Positions 27,707 to 37,347 are shown, counted from the stretch's first letter. The stretch is DNA of 64,000 nt from Clostridium rhizosphaerae (GCF_016765585.1 NZ_JAESWC010000002.1:806001-870000); one strand, 5' to 3'. Notes: generated by a model not told the origin, from the letters alone. A program made the numbers and translations.

Positions 27707-27885
27707 TTTTTCTTACTAATATGAACTTTGCAGGATAACAAATTGCAAATTTCATTTTTTAAATAATACCATGTTTTTTCCATGGTTGCAATAGCCATAT
27801 TCCAATGACAATGTTTACATTAAAAATTTTATTTAAAATAGTAAATTATTAATAAGATGGAGTATAAATAAAATTATTGTAATCA

Positions 27886-27998
27886 TTTACAAATAATTAT
27901 TAACACACTGTAATATATATATTAGTGTAGAGGCAGAGATTGAGAGCCGTATTTCTTAAACCAACTTCAGGTTTATTAATTGCGGCTCTTTTTATTTT
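27886..27998 (+). promoter_or_regulatory. Promoter and terminator-like leader of the membrane hydrolase gene
   Basis: A -35-like TTTACA and -10-like TAATAT precede a leader whose stem AGAGCCG (27943-27949) / CGGCTCT (27983-27989) encloses an inner AAACC...GGTTT hairpin and is followed by TTTTTATTTTTC. The stop signal lies about 80 bases before the ribosome site of the downstream gene, with no other ORF between, so it looks like an attenuator. I do not recognise a riboswitch class. Confidence 0.5.
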
Positions 27999-28078
27999 TC
28001 TCTTGCTAAGTATGTTTATATTTCTGCTCATATTAAATGGTCAGTATAATATAAAATAATATTACTGGGGGGACTATT

Positions 28079-30256
28079 ATGAAAAAATTCTTAGTATCAC
28101 TGAAAAAACCTCAAGGCATGCTGGCGCTTGCGTTAGTACTATGCATTGTGGGAAGTTTCTTTGCATCACTTTTCAACACCTCTTTTTACTCTGTTAAGGT
28201 TAATAAGATAACCTTTCAGGCAGATCACGGCACCTTAACAGGCTTATTGTATATGCCAAAGGGGGCAGGTGCTGATGACCCAAGGCCATTAATCATTACT
28301 ACTCACGGTTACCTTAATTCAAAAGAAATGCAGGATGCTCCAGCTGTGGAGATGTCAAGACGCGGATACATAGTATTGGCTCTTGATATGTATGATCATG
28401 GTGATTCCCACTGGGCAGACAAAATCGAGGTTGGAAAGCAGTTCAGCACCTTCTGGATTTATTCTCAATTTGACGCAGCTAAATATATGTACAACCAAAA
28501 CTATGTTAAGAAAGACGATAAAGGAAATGCTTATATTGCTGTAAGCGGTCACTCCATGGGAGGTTTTTCTACATTAGTAGCTATGTACTTGGATGAAATG
28601 AATTCCTTAAAAGCAGGCCACAGAATGATCTACTCAGGAATTTCTGTTGGTGCTGATTTTTCCTATGCTTCAGCTATAGCAAAACAGGATCAGCTTCAAG
28701 CTGCCTATGGATCAAGAACTGTAGGTATGATTGCTGCTCACTATGACGAGTTCTTCTTTAATAAAGCAGATGATGAAAAAACTGCAGCAGACAAGACTAT
28801 TAACGGAACAGTAACCTATAAGGATTTTGCAGCAAGAACATCAGGAAAGGCATTCTTAGGTCTTAGTGCCTCAGATCCTGCAGGCGAGCAAGGAAAATTC
28901 TATACAGTAAATTCCGGTGCTGTATCAGTTCAAAACCAGGATGTTCGTGCGTCACAGGAAGGAAAGAGAGTTATATACACTCCTTCTCAGACTCACCCTT
29001 GGAATCATTTTTCTAGAACAGCAACTGATGATTTAATTAATTTTTACCATACAGCCTTTGCAGGAGTTACTTCGGCTAACCAGAAAAACGTTGACTTAGC
29101 AGCCGGAAATCAAATATGGCAGCTTAAGGAGTTATTTAATTTAGTAGCACTAATAGGCTTCTTTATGTTATTTGTACCACTTATTACATTGCTTCTAAAG
29201 GTTCCTGGCTTAAGCCGTGCAAAAGTAGATGTTCCAGAATCAGTAAGCGAACCGAAAACTTCTATTCAAAAAACTGTATACTGGGTTTCAATCGTAATAA
29301 GTGCACTTATTCCAGCATACTTCTTCCCTGCTTTGATGAATAAAGATATGCAGGGTATGAGTACTTTGAAGATTTTTGCTGATGCTTTTATCATAGTAGC
29401 TGCAATTATTATAATTACTTATTGGGGAATATATTCTAAAAAATCAACTTTCACAAAGGCTTCTGACCGCACACATGCAAAGGAAAGTGCAATCAAAGCA
29501 ACTATCTTTGCAGTAATATTAGGAGCTTCAGCTATCATTTTTAGAATATTAATTGTTAAGTCCGCAAAAGTTCTTACACTCAGCAAGTATTTTAACGAAC
29601 CAGTAACTAATCAGGTTGCTTATTGGGCTATAATGTCAGGAATTATTGCAGCTATGGTTACTATATGCTTCTACTATGTAAGCAAGAGACCATCAGGTAC
29701 TTCCTTTAAGAGCTATGGTATCTCCTTTAATATACCTTCTATACTATCAAGCCTTGCAATAGCAGCAATAGTTGTTGCAGCAGGCTATGCTCTTTTATGG
29801 TTAACACAGGCAATATTTACAACTGACTATAGAATCTGGACACTTGCAGTAAAGACCTTTACCGCACAGCATCTAGTAACAGCCTTAAGATACTTCCCTG
29901 TATTCTTCATATATTATTTCATTAATTCTATCGCAATCAACGCAAATACCAGATTCTCAGGTATGAAGGGTGCAAAGGGATATATAGTAGCCATAATCAT
30001 GAATGTAGGCGGACTGGTTTTATGGCTGATTTATCAATACGGCTCAGACCTCATAAGACACGTAGGTGCATATCCTGCAGACGCACTAAACGGAATAGTT
30101 TTAATAGCATTAGTTCCATGCCTTGCTATAGCTGCAGTATATTCAAAGAAAATCTTCAACAAGACAGGAAACATATGGCTGGCAGCTTTCTTAAACACAA
30201 TACTGTTTACTATGATTACAGTTGCTAATACAGTAATGTTCTGGAACTTGATTTAA
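28079..30256 (+). CDS. Membrane protein with alpha/beta hydrolase domain
   Basis: 725 residues. One N-terminal membrane helix (MLALALVLCIVGSFFASLF) is followed by an extracytoplasmic alpha/beta hydrolase domain of about 300 residues: ITTHGYLNSKEMQDAPAVEMSRRGYIVLALDMYDHGDS and the nucleophile elbow GHSMGG. From about residue 350 there are nine or so hydrophobic helices. A GGGGGGA ribosome site precedes the ATG. The substrate is unknown; the fusion suggests hydrolysis of a lipid, peptide or surface ester at the membrane. It appears to be monocistronic. Confidence 0.75.
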   Translation: MKKFLVSLKKPQGMLALALVLCIVGSFFASLFNTSFYSVKVNKITFQADHGTLTGLLYMPKGAGADDPRPLIITTHGYLNSKEMQDAPAVEMSRRGYIVLALDMYDHGDSHWADKIEVGKQFSTFWIYSQFDAAKYMYNQNYVKKDDKGNAYIAVSGHSMGGFSTLVAMYLDEMNSLKAGHRMIYSGISVGADFSYASAIAKQDQLQAAYGSRTVGMIAAHYDEFFFNKADDEKTAADKTINGTVTYKDFAARTSGKAFLGLSASDPAGEQGKFYTVNSGAVSVQNQDVRASQEGKRVIYTPSQTHPWNHFSRTATDDLINFYHTAFAGVTSANQKNVDLAAGNQIWQLKELFNLVALIGFFMLFVPLITLLLKVPGLSRAKVDVPESVSEPKTSIQKTVYWVSIVISALIPAYFFPALMNKDMQGMSTLKIFADAFIIVAAIIIITYWGIYSKKSTFTKASDRTHAKESAIKATIFAVILGASAIIFRILIVKSAKVLTLSKYFNEPVTNQVAYWAIMSGIIAAMVTICFYYVSKRPSGTSFKSYGISFNIPSILSSLAIAAIVVAAGYALLWLTQAIFTTDYRIWTLAVKTFTAQHLVTALRYFPVFFIYYFINSIAINANTRFSGMKGAKGYIVAIIMNVGGLVLWLIYQYGSDLIRHVGAYPADALNGIVLIALVPCLAIAAVYSKKIFNKTGNIWLAAFLNTILFTMITVANTVMFWNLI

Positions 30257-30325
30257 CCCAGTGCGCCAGTTCAACTAAATATGCCCCGATATATAAAATA
30301 TGTTCCAAGAACTATTCGCTGCGCA

Positions 30326-30373
30326 AAGAAGGCTGTACTAAAAATTTAACGTTTTTTAGTACAGCCTTTTTCA
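30326..30373. terminator. Intrinsic terminator between convergent genes
   Basis: AAGGCTGTACTAAAAA / TTTTTTAGTACAGCCTT with flanking A- and T-runs; it serves both the hydrolase gene and the convergent kinase-like gene. Confidence 0.8.
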
Positions 30374-30377
30374 TTTT

Positions 30378-31139
30378 CTAGTTATTAAATATAAACCTTA
30401 AAGCCCTGCTTGTTATTTTAGATTTACGCTTTTGTGACCTTGTTACCCTGTTATTCAATGGTTTATCCGACTCCCTATAGCTGCTGCATAAGCTTTCTAT
30501 CTTTTCATATTTATTTTTTAGCAAAAGTTCAATAATTATTTCTTTATTTAGCTCTTCAATTGAAACATATCTCTTTTTACTATTAACATAAAAACATTTC
30601 TTTATTATCCTTTTCAAGCTGCTTTCAACATTGCTGCCATAGCTATCCTCTAAAAGAGGCTGTAGCATTGTAACAGGTTCTTTACCTGTAGCCATAAAAT
30701 ACATAAGCATGCCAATACTGCTTATATCCTTTTTACTGCTGGCTTTGAAAAACTCAAGCTTATTATCATATGTACTCTTAATGCTTGATATACAAGCAAA
30801 ATTACTGTTATTAAACTGAGGATTATTTGAAACTCCAAGATCCTTTATGTATATTCTCATGTTACTATTTATAATAATATTTGAAGGAACAAGCTGGCTG
30901 TGCATAATAGAATAATTTAAACTATTTAAATTTGATAGTGTTTCGCATAAACTTAAGGTAATATTATACACATTCTTTGCTTCTAAAAAATCCCTATTTT
31001 TTACGTATTCCTCTAGTGTTTGACCTTCCTCCACCTCAGTAAAGTCTTTGTTTCCTGAATATCCTACTTCCAAATCCTTAACCTGCAAAATCTTTATAAC
31101 TTTGTTTATTTTATCATTTCTAGTCCTTATATTCAGCAT
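30378..31139 (-). CDS. Protein-kinase-like protein, probably a pseudokinase
   Basis: 253 residues resembling the C-lobe of Hanks-type Ser/Thr kinases. IMHSQLVPSNIIINSNMRIYIKDLGVS aligns with the HRDLKPxN...DFG region, KDISSIGMLMYFMATGKEP with subdomain IX, and YVNSKKRYVSIEEL with the end of the lobe. The catalytic Asp of HRD is replaced by Gln (HSQ, residues 80-82), the Lys of DLKP by Val, and no glycine loop or VAIK lysine is visible in the short N-terminal part. DLG keeps the metal-binding Asp. It is therefore likely to be a non-catalytic or unusual kinase. The Arg/Lys-rich tail is notable. It is alone in its transcript. Confidence 0.6.
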   Translation of the reverse strand: MLNIRTRNDKINKVIKILQVKDLEVGYSGNKDFTEVEEGQTLEEYVKNRDFLEAKNVYNITLSLCETLSNLNSLNYSIMHSQLVPSNIIINSNMRIYIKDLGVSNNPQFNNSNFACISSIKSTYDNKLEFFKASSKKDISSIGMLMYFMATGKEPVTMLQPLLEDSYGSNVESSLKRIIKKCFYVNSKKRYVSIEELNKEIIIELLLKNKYEKIESLCSSYRESDKPLNNRVTRSQKRKSKITSRALRFIFNN

Positions 31140-31368
31140 ATTTTACCTCTTTCACAACTTATGATACATCTTACGTCTACTCTATATACGTATCCATATG
31201 CAGTTTTTAGAGGGGTATAGCTTATTATTATGAATTTCTTAGTTTTAACAACTGCTGCGCTAAGATAGTATTTTTTGCATTATATGTTGTCCCAATTTCC
31301 ACTATTATGTATGTTATTTGTATTTATATGTTATAATTGTAATTAATATCAGGAGGTGATGCAAAAAT

Positions 31369-34284
31369 ATGAAAAAAATTAAGCTTTTTATCTGTATTTT
31401 CTTCCTTGTAATTTTTGCAGCATTTAAAAGTAGTTCAGTAGATGCGGCAGAAGTAAAAAATATATTAGTAATACATTCTTATAATGAGGGTTTCGCTTGG
31501 ACAAACTCAGTCTCAAAGGGGATTAATTCTGTTTTTGATACAGGCTATATTAATGTCAATATAAAATATGATTATATGGATTTAAAAGAAAATTCAAGTG
31601 CCGATTATTTAGATAACTTTTATAATCTTCAAAAGATGAAATATTCCAATATTAAGTTTGATGCAATTATAGCATCCGATAATGGTGCTATGGATTATCT
31701 TATAAAATATGGTGACAAGTTATTCCCTAATACTCCTGTGGTCTTTTGCGGTATAAATGAAATAAATCCTTCTATCCTACTAGACAAACCACAGTACAAA
31801 ATTGTAAAAGAGAATCTTGAAGTTGAAGAAATGATAAAAAACATTCTATCAATTTTACCTAATACTACTACTTTCAACGTTTATGGAAGTAATACTAACT
31901 CTGGAAAAAATGACTTCAATCATATAAAAGCAATTTCAAGCAAATTTACTAATGAATATAAATTTAATTTTTATGAAAACACTCCTATTGAGAAGGTAAA
32001 GGATGATATAAGAAGCTCAAATAAAAATACAGCTTTTATATTTGTAACAGACCCATTTTTAGATGAGTCCGGGCATTATAGATATATAAACAATTTAAAG
32101 GATGATATTTTTAAAAATTCTCCTGTCCCCCTTTTTTCTTTTTGGGATTTTGACTTAGGCTATGGAACCATAGGCGGAAAGATTACCAGCGGGTTTTATC
32201 AAGGAGAGGAAGCTGCAAAAATTGCTCTAAAAATAATAAGTGGTTCTCCACTACAATCTATACTTCAAGTATCTGAGAGCCCTAACAAGTACATGTTTGA
32301 TTATGCTCAATTAAAAAACTTTAAAATAAATCCAAAGGTACTTCCTAAGGGCAGCATCATTATTAATGAAAATTATTCTTTTTTTCAAAGATATAAGTGG
32401 TTAGTTATAGGAGCCGTAGTAGTTTTTTTATTTCTTATTACTATAATTTCCCTTTTATCCGTAATTATTAATCAAAAAAGAAAGAACGAGATAGAACTAA
32501 ATAATAGTTATGAGGAACTAAGTGCAGTGCATGAAGAACTCACCGCCACAGAAGAAGAGCTTAGAGCTCAATATGAAGAACTGCAGGAGAATGAAGAAAT
32601 AATAAGAAATAGTGAGGAACGATATAGGCTTGCTATTGAAGGAGCCAACGACGCCATTTGGGAATGGAATCTAGTGAATAACTCTTTCTTTATCTCAGAA
32701 AAATGGACAGAAATAACCGGCCATGATATATTTTCTAACTTTAAAGATATCTACAGCAAATACATATATCCCGCAGATAAAGCTTCAGTAGAAAAAGATT
32801 TAAATGAGGCTCTAAATAATAACAAAATATATAAAAGCGAATTTAGAATTACAGCAAAAGATGGTTCAATTAAATGGCTTGCAAATAGAGGTAAGCTATT
32901 AACAAATTCAAATGGCAGGGCTTTAAAGATAGCAGGTTCTATCACTGATATTACCGAAAGAAAGCTTAGTGAAAAGCAAATCAAGCAAATAGCTTACTTT
33001 GATGTTGTTACAAATTTGCCAAACAGATACTACTTTATGCAAAAATTCAAAGAAATATTAAGTTCTAAATGTTTATGTAATAAGAATTCAGCATTAATGT
33101 TTTTAGATCTAGATGAATTTAAAAGAATCAATGATACCCTAGGTCATGACAAAGGAGATTATCTTTTAAAAGAAATTGCAATAAGATTAAACGATTCTAT
33201 ACCATTGAATTCAATTGCAGGAAGGTTTGGCGGGGATGAGTTTTTAGTTCTGATCCCTGAATTTGACGATATAAAAGAGTTAGAAGTTATCTGCAATAAT
33301 TTATTAAATATGTTTAAGGAACCCTTTATAATAGACGGTGCATTAAATTACGTTACTACAAGTATAGGAATCTCCATAGCCCCCATAGATGGTGAAAAGC
33401 CTGAAGTACTTTTAAAAAATGCAGATACAGCAATGTATAGGGCAAAGGAACAAGGTAAAAATCAATACTGCTTCTTTAGCTATTCCATGGGAAAAGAGCT
33501 GGTAAAAAAAATAACCATAGAAAATAATCTTAGAGATGCTCTGGAAAATAAGGAATTCGAATTATACTACCAGCCTCAAGTAAATTTATTTAATGGAAAG
33601 GTTGAAGGTATGGAAGCTTTAATTAGGTGGAACAACAAGGAATTAGGGTTTGTGCCTCCTAACAATTTTATACCTATAGCTGAAAAAACAGGACTTATAG
33701 TTCCTATAGGCAATTGGGTTTTAGAAACTGCCTGTAAGCAAAATAGACTTTGGCTGGATAAAGGTCTTAGTTACAATTCTATAGCCGTCAATGTATCCTG
33801 TATTCAATTTATAAGGCATGACTTCATAGATAAAGTAAACGATATATTAACCAGTGAGAACCTGCAAAGCATATTTTTAGAAATTGAAATAACAGAGAGC
33901 TTGCTTATGGACTCTACAGAAGATAATATTAACAAATTAAAAGACCTAAAAGCAATGGGTGTAAAAATTTCTTTAGATGACTTTGGAACTGGCTATTCAT
34001 CTCTAAATTATCTAAGGCAGCTGCCTATAAATGTATTGAAGATTGATAAGTCCTTTGTGCAGGAGATCTGCGATAATACTGAACAAAGATTAATAGTTGA
34101 TGTTATAATAAACCTCTCTCATAAGCTTGGCTATAAAGTTGTAGCAGAAGGCGTAGAGACTAAAGTGCAATTAGAACTTTTAAAGGATATGGGCTGCGAC
34201 ATAGGCCAAGGCTATTATTTTAGTAGGCCTGTTAATGCAGAAACCATGGAAGCTCTGCTGATGAGAAATGAAAAACTAACATAA
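31369..34284 (+). CDS. Sensor diguanylate cyclase/phosphodiesterase with ABC-binding-type input domain
   Basis: 971 residues. A signal peptide (to DAAE) is followed by an ABC-substrate-binding-like domain (about 30-330, ILVIHSYNEGFAW...), one membrane helix (about 345-367), a Glu-rich coiled coil, a PAS domain with PAC end (about 418-540), GGDEF (RFGGDEF at about 620) and EAL (EALIRW at about 749, then NVSCIQF, EITES, DDFGTGYSSL, KIDKSFV, EGVET). Both catalytic motifs are intact, but no RxxD inhibition site is seen before GGDEF. It would sense an extracellular ligand and control cyclic-di-GMP. AGGAGGTGA precedes the ATG. Confidence 0.9.
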   Translation: MKKIKLFICIFFLVIFAAFKSSSVDAAEVKNILVIHSYNEGFAWTNSVSKGINSVFDTGYINVNIKYDYMDLKENSSADYLDNFYNLQKMKYSNIKFDAIIASDNGAMDYLIKYGDKLFPNTPVVFCGINEINPSILLDKPQYKIVKENLEVEEMIKNILSILPNTTTFNVYGSNTNSGKNDFNHIKAISSKFTNEYKFNFYENTPIEKVKDDIRSSNKNTAFIFVTDPFLDESGHYRYINNLKDDIFKNSPVPLFSFWDFDLGYGTIGGKITSGFYQGEEAAKIALKIISGSPLQSILQVSESPNKYMFDYAQLKNFKINPKVLPKGSIIINENYSFFQRYKWLVIGAVVVFLFLITIISLLSVIINQKRKNEIELNNSYEELSAVHEELTATEEELRAQYEELQENEEIIRNSEERYRLAIEGANDAIWEWNLVNNSFFISEKWTEITGHDIFSNFKDIYSKYIYPADKASVEKDLNEALNNNKIYKSEFRITAKDGSIKWLANRGKLLTNSNGRALKIAGSITDITERKLSEKQIKQIAYFDVVTNLPNRYYFMQKFKEILSSKCLCNKNSALMFLDLDEFKRINDTLGHDKGDYLLKEIAIRLNDSIPLNSIAGRFGGDEFLVLIPEFDDIKELEVICNNLLNMFKEPFIIDGALNYVTTSIGISIAPIDGEKPEVLLKNADTAMYRAKEQGKNQYCFFSYSMGKELVKKITIENNLRDALENKEFELYYQPQVNLFNGKVEGMEALIRWNNKELGFVPPNNFIPIAEKTGLIVPIGNWVLETACKQNRLWLDKGLSYNSIAVNVSCIQFIRHDFIDKVNDILTSENLQSIFLEIEITESLLMDSTEDNINKLKDLKAMGVKISLDDFGTGYSSLNYLRQLPINVLKIDKSFVQEICDNTEQRLIVDVIINLSHKLGYKVVAEGVETKVQLELLKDMGCDIGQGYYFSRPVNAETMEALLMRNEKLT

Positions 34285-34435
34285 TTTGAATATTTAAATA
34301 TAAACCGATATAAATATATATATTTTTACCTATATATAACTTTAAATATATAAATATTTACTGCAACCATGTACCTTTTTCAAAATCAGATGTACTATTT
34401 GCATATTTATATATAAAGAAAGAGGTGAAGATATT
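34285..34435 (+). promoter_or_regulatory. AT-rich leader of the RHH-like gene copy A
   Basis: A dense TATATA/TTTAAATAT tract followed by TATTTACTGCAACCATG and then the AAAGAGGTGAAG ribosome site. The same leader recurs before copy B (47295-47449), so it was duplicated with the gene. It probably holds the promoter and perhaps binding sites for the encoded protein (inference). Confidence 0.5.
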
Positions 34436-34858
34436 ATGGTTAGAAAAAAGAGATTTGACTTAGATGCCGAGTCCTTAGATATGATTGAAGATGATGATTG
34501 CGGCTTTATAGAAGGCGATGTAGAAGCTTCCAATGTCATTAAAGCCTTTAGCTTTGCTCCAGCCTCGCCTGCTGCTGAACCTGCTCCATCAAATACTTTT
34601 GACTTTAATAAAAGTAATACAGCCTTAACTGATAATCGAAAAATAAAAACAGAAGCCAACGTTACTACTCCTAAGGTTGATGATGAGCCTTATACTGTCG
34701 GGAGATATTATAAAATCCGCTACTCAACTGCAAAGATGCTCAACGAGATTAAAGCTTCTCATGACAATGTTAATGTTTATATGAATACCATTGTTGATGA
34801 AGCTATTAGGTATTACTATGAGTTTGAGTTAAAAGTAATAAATAACAGCCAGAAGTAA
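34436..34858 (+). CDS. Ribbon-helix-helix-like small protein, copy A
   Basis: 140 residues. The N-terminus is charged (MVRKKRFDLDAESLDMIEDDDCGFIEGDV); a Pro/Ala/Asn-rich linker follows; the last 45 residues look like a ribbon-helix-helix fold: strand YYKIRYS, helix TAKMLNEIKASH, helix VNVYMNTIVDEAIRYYYEF. RHH proteins bind DNA as dimers, typical of plasmid partition and antitoxin-like regulators; here the function is not known. A near-identical paralogue lies at 47450. ATG has AGAGGTGAAG upstream. A dispersed hairpin (copy A) follows the gene. Confidence 0.55.
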   Translation: MVRKKRFDLDAESLDMIEDDDCGFIEGDVEASNVIKAFSFAPASPAAEPAPSNTFDFNKSNTALTDNRKIKTEANVTTPKVDDEPYTVGRYYKIRYSTAKMLNEIKASHDNVNVYMNTIVDEAIRYYYEFELKVINNSQK

Positions 34859-34862
34859 ATTT

Positions 34863-34910
34863 AAAAAGCTTGACCTGACATGGCGAATGGCCACCCTAGG
34901 TCAAGCTTTA
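34863..34910. repeat. Dispersed hairpin repeat, copy A
   Basis: AAAAAGCTTGACCT...AGGTCAAGCTTTAA stem with a GGCGAATGGCC-type inner loop. It is one of four copies in the window (others at 47878, 55728 and 57189). It may act as a terminator, but the T-run is short (CTTTAA). Confidence 0.8.
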
Positions 34911-34926
34911 AACACTTCAATAGAGT

Positions 34927-35655
34927 CTATTTAATCAAGTTTAAGTATAAATCCATGGTTTTATTTAATTCCTCTAAAACCAATTCAGCAAAATCTGTAT
35001 TATCGTTAGTTGTATGTGCTTTATCAAGTGCGTTATAATACTTAATTCTATTTTCATTACGAATTACCATAGGCGGATATCCATTCTTCATAAGCTCCAA
35101 ATTTAAAAGCAATCTTGAAGTTCTTCCGTTGCCATCAATAAAAGGATGTATACCTACGAAAATAACATGAAGCATAGCGGCTCTTAAAATCGGATGAAGT
35201 TTAGCACCCTCTCCTTCATACCATTTAATTAAGTTTTCCATTTGTTCCTTTATAAGAAATGGCTCGGGCGGTATATGTTTGGCTCCAGCAATAATAACCT
35301 GCTGATCTCTATAAGCACCAGCATATTCATCATTTATACCTTTTAAAACAAGTCTGTGAATGTTCTTTATTTGCCATTCAGAAAATGGTTCATTATTTTT
35401 AACAATTTCTTCAACATAAAGTATTGCATCTCTATGATTTATTACCTCAAGATGCTCCCTTAAAGTCTTTCCACCTATAGTTATCCCCTCAAGGACCACC
35501 TTTGTCTCCATTAAAGTTAAGGTATTTCCTTCTATAGCATTAGAATTATATGTCCATTCTAAATTTAATTGTTCTCTTATACTTTTTATTGTATACTGCG
35601 GCAAAGGTCTTTTGCTGTCTAATAATAGTTTTTTTCTATCAATCTCTTCAAACAT
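34927..35655 (-). CDS. Fic-domain protein (probable AMPylator)
   Basis: 242 residues. The Fic motif HPFIDGNGRTSR (170-181) is complete, including the catalytic His and the phosphate-binding GNGR. The N-terminus carries the inhibitory helix motif [S/T]xxxE[G/N] as SNAIEG (38-43), a class II arrangement in which the Glu blocks productive ATP binding. Such proteins transfer AMP or another nucleotide to a target hydroxyl. No separate antitoxin is adjacent, consistent with self-inhibition. It is monocistronic and target unknown. Confidence 0.88.
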   Translation of the reverse strand: MFEEIDRKKLLLDSKRPLPQYTIKSIREQLNLEWTYNSNAIEGNTLTLMETKVVLEGITIGGKTLREHLEVINHRDAILYVEEIVKNNEPFSEWQIKNIHRLVLKGINDEYAGAYRDQQVIIAGAKHIPPEPFLIKEQMENLIKWYEGEGAKLHPILRAAMLHVIFVGIHPFIDGNGRTSRLLLNLELMKNGYPPMVIRNENRIKYYNALDKAHTTNDNTDFAELVLEELNKTMDLYLNLIK

Positions 35656-35952
35656 AAAAAAACTCCTCAGAAACTTAAAATTTATTCTAAGTTTTTATTA
35701 TACTTTAAATTCTTACTGATTATAATTATATCAATTTATATAAGATTTAGCCACTTACTTATTTTAGTGATATTCTATAATTACTTTACTGCATATTTAC
35801 AATTCTTCTTTTTATTAATAGCAGCTTGCTTATATAGCTTCATTAGAAGAAATCATTAAAAACTTTGTCGATTCCAGTCACCTACTAGATTAGATAAAAG
35901 CTTAAAAAAATGGTATAATATTATATCATTTTGAGGAATTTTGGAGGTAAAT

Positions 35953-36627
35953 ATGAAAACATTAGTTATTATACCGGCCTATAACGAGCAGGATACTATT
36001 TACAACGTTGTGACGCAAGTTAAAAATTGCGGTTTAAAGGTGGATGTGCTGGTAATAAATGATGGTTCCAACGACTGTACCTCTCAAAAAGCTGTACAAG
36101 CTGGTGCGGAGGTTATAGACCTTCCAGTAAATGTTGGAATAGGCGGTGCTGTTCAGACCGGTTATTTATATGCCCTTTACAAAGATTATGATATCGCTGT
36201 ACAAATAGATGGAGACGGTCAGCATAATCCTAAATACTTAAATAAGCTTATTCAGCCGCTAATTGATGATAAGGCTGATATGGTTATAGGTTCCCGCTTT
36301 TTAGAGGAGACAGGCTATACGCCAAGCTTTTTCAGAAGTATAGGAATAAGGTATTTTTCAAGATTGGTTTCTCATATAACTCATAAACCTATATTTGATA
36401 CTACCTCTGGTTTTAGAGCAATAAACAGAAAAACTATAGAACTGTTTGCAAAATACTATCCTTCAGATTATCCTGAGGTTGAAACAATAGTATATTGTTC
36501 CTCACGTGGTATTAGAATAAGTGAAGTACCTGTATGTATGAATTATAGACAAGGTGGAAAATCCTCGATAACACCTATTAAATCCATATACTACATGATT
36601 AAAGTTACACTTTCAATAGTCCTTTAA
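35953..36627 (+). CDS. Family 2 glycosyltransferase, dolichyl-phosphate-mannose synthase-like
   Basis: About 224 residues from ATG 35953 (GGAGG six bases upstream; the in-frame TTG at 35941 overlaps it). It has VIIPAYNEQDTIYNVV, VINDGSNDCT, and the metal-binding QIDGDGQHNP. It would transfer a sugar to a polyprenyl phosphate on the inner face of the membrane. It heads a four-gene operon with a DUF2304 protein, an EmrE-like protein and a GT39-type membrane transferase, the usual set for a lipid-linked sugar donor. Confidence 0.85.
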   Translation: MKTLVIIPAYNEQDTIYNVVTQVKNCGLKVDVLVINDGSNDCTSQKAVQAGAEVIDLPVNVGIGGAVQTGYLYALYKDYDIAVQIDGDGQHNPKYLNKLIQPLIDDKADMVIGSRFLEETGYTPSFFRSIGIRYFSRLVSHITHKPIFDTTSGFRAINRKTIELFAKYYPSDYPEVETIVYCSSRGIRISEVPVCMNYRQGGKSSITPIKSIYYMIKVTLSIVL

Positions 36628-36649
36628 AATATATTAAGAAGGTGAAAAA

Positions 36650-36991
36650 ATGAATACATATATTTACTGCGCACTTTTATCTTTATTATTTTTAACGGTT
36701 ACCGTTCATTATGTAAAAAAAAGAAAATTAGAGTTTCAATACTGCGTATTTTGGATAATTATTTCATTAACTTTAATTATTTTAAGTATCAATAAAAACA
36801 TTCTTGAGACTATCTCGAGAAAAATAGGAATTTACTATTCTCCTGCTTTATTATTTGTTACCGGTATTGTATTCAGCTTTTTACTGATTTTTCATTTAAC
36901 TATTGTAATATCTGATTTGAAAAAAAGAGTAGTAAAGTTAACTCAAGAGCTTGCAATTCTTAAGAACAACATGGAGGACAAAAATGCATAA
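36650..36991 (+). CDS. DUF2304 family small membrane protein
   Basis: 113 residues, three hydrophobic segments and a charged C-terminal coiled stretch (LKKRVVKLTQELAILKNNMEDK). DUF2304 proteins regularly follow a lipid-linked GT2; here the pattern is the same. AAGGTG precedes the ATG. Its stop overlaps the next start by eight bases. Exact role unknown; a partner of the synthase or flippase is likely. Confidence 0.65.
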   Translation: MNTYIYCALLSLLFLTVTVHYVKKRKLEFQYCVFWIIISLTLIILSINKNILETISRKIGIYYSPALLFVTGIVFSFLLIFHLTIVISDLKKRVVKLTQELAILKNNMEDKNA

Positions 36992-37337
36992 AGTATATGG
37001 TTTATTACTTATTAATATTCTGCTGCTCGTAATTGGACAAACCATGTGGAAAATGGGACTGCAAAACATAAATTTACAGCTGACCTTAGTTTCCATACTA
37101 AAGATCTTTACTAATATATATATTTTAATAGGGCTCGCGCTTTACGCAGTTGCAACCTTAATCTGGTTCTATATACTGTCTAAGGCGGACCTTTCCTTAA
37201 TCTATCCTCTGCAAAGCTTGTGCTATGTTATTGCTGCTTTTGTTGGAATGTATATCTTTAAAGAAAAGATACCACCAACCAGATGGCTGGGGATAATGTT
37301 TATTATTATTGGCGCATACTTTGTGTCTAAGAAATAA
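36984..37337 (+). CDS. EmrE/ArnE-like small multidrug-resistance-fold membrane protein
   Basis: 117 residues, four membrane helices, ATG 36984 with GGAGG seven bases upstream. YIFKEKIPPTRWLGIMFIIIGAYFVSK is the typical last helix of EamA/SMR-fold proteins, including ArnE/ArnF flippases of lipid-linked aminoarabinose. In this operon it is a candidate flippase for the polyprenyl-linked sugar made by the upstream GT2. Confidence 0.7.
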   Translation: MHKVYGLLLINILLLVIGQTMWKMGLQNINLQLTLVSILKIFTNIYILIGLALYAVATLIWFYILSKADLSLIYPLQSLCYVIAAFVGMYIFKEKIPPTRWLGIMFIIIGAYFVSKK

Positions 37338-37347
37338 GAGGTGCTTA

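Noticed and set aside
27600-27710. T-box leader for the liv operon
   Set aside because: The AGGGT...GGACCG arrangement first looked T-box-like, but there is no AGGGTGGNACCGCG; the ykkC core fits instead.
34927-35655. Two-gene Fic toxin-antitoxin pair
   Set aside because: No adjacent small antitoxin gene; the inhibitory helix is inside the protein.
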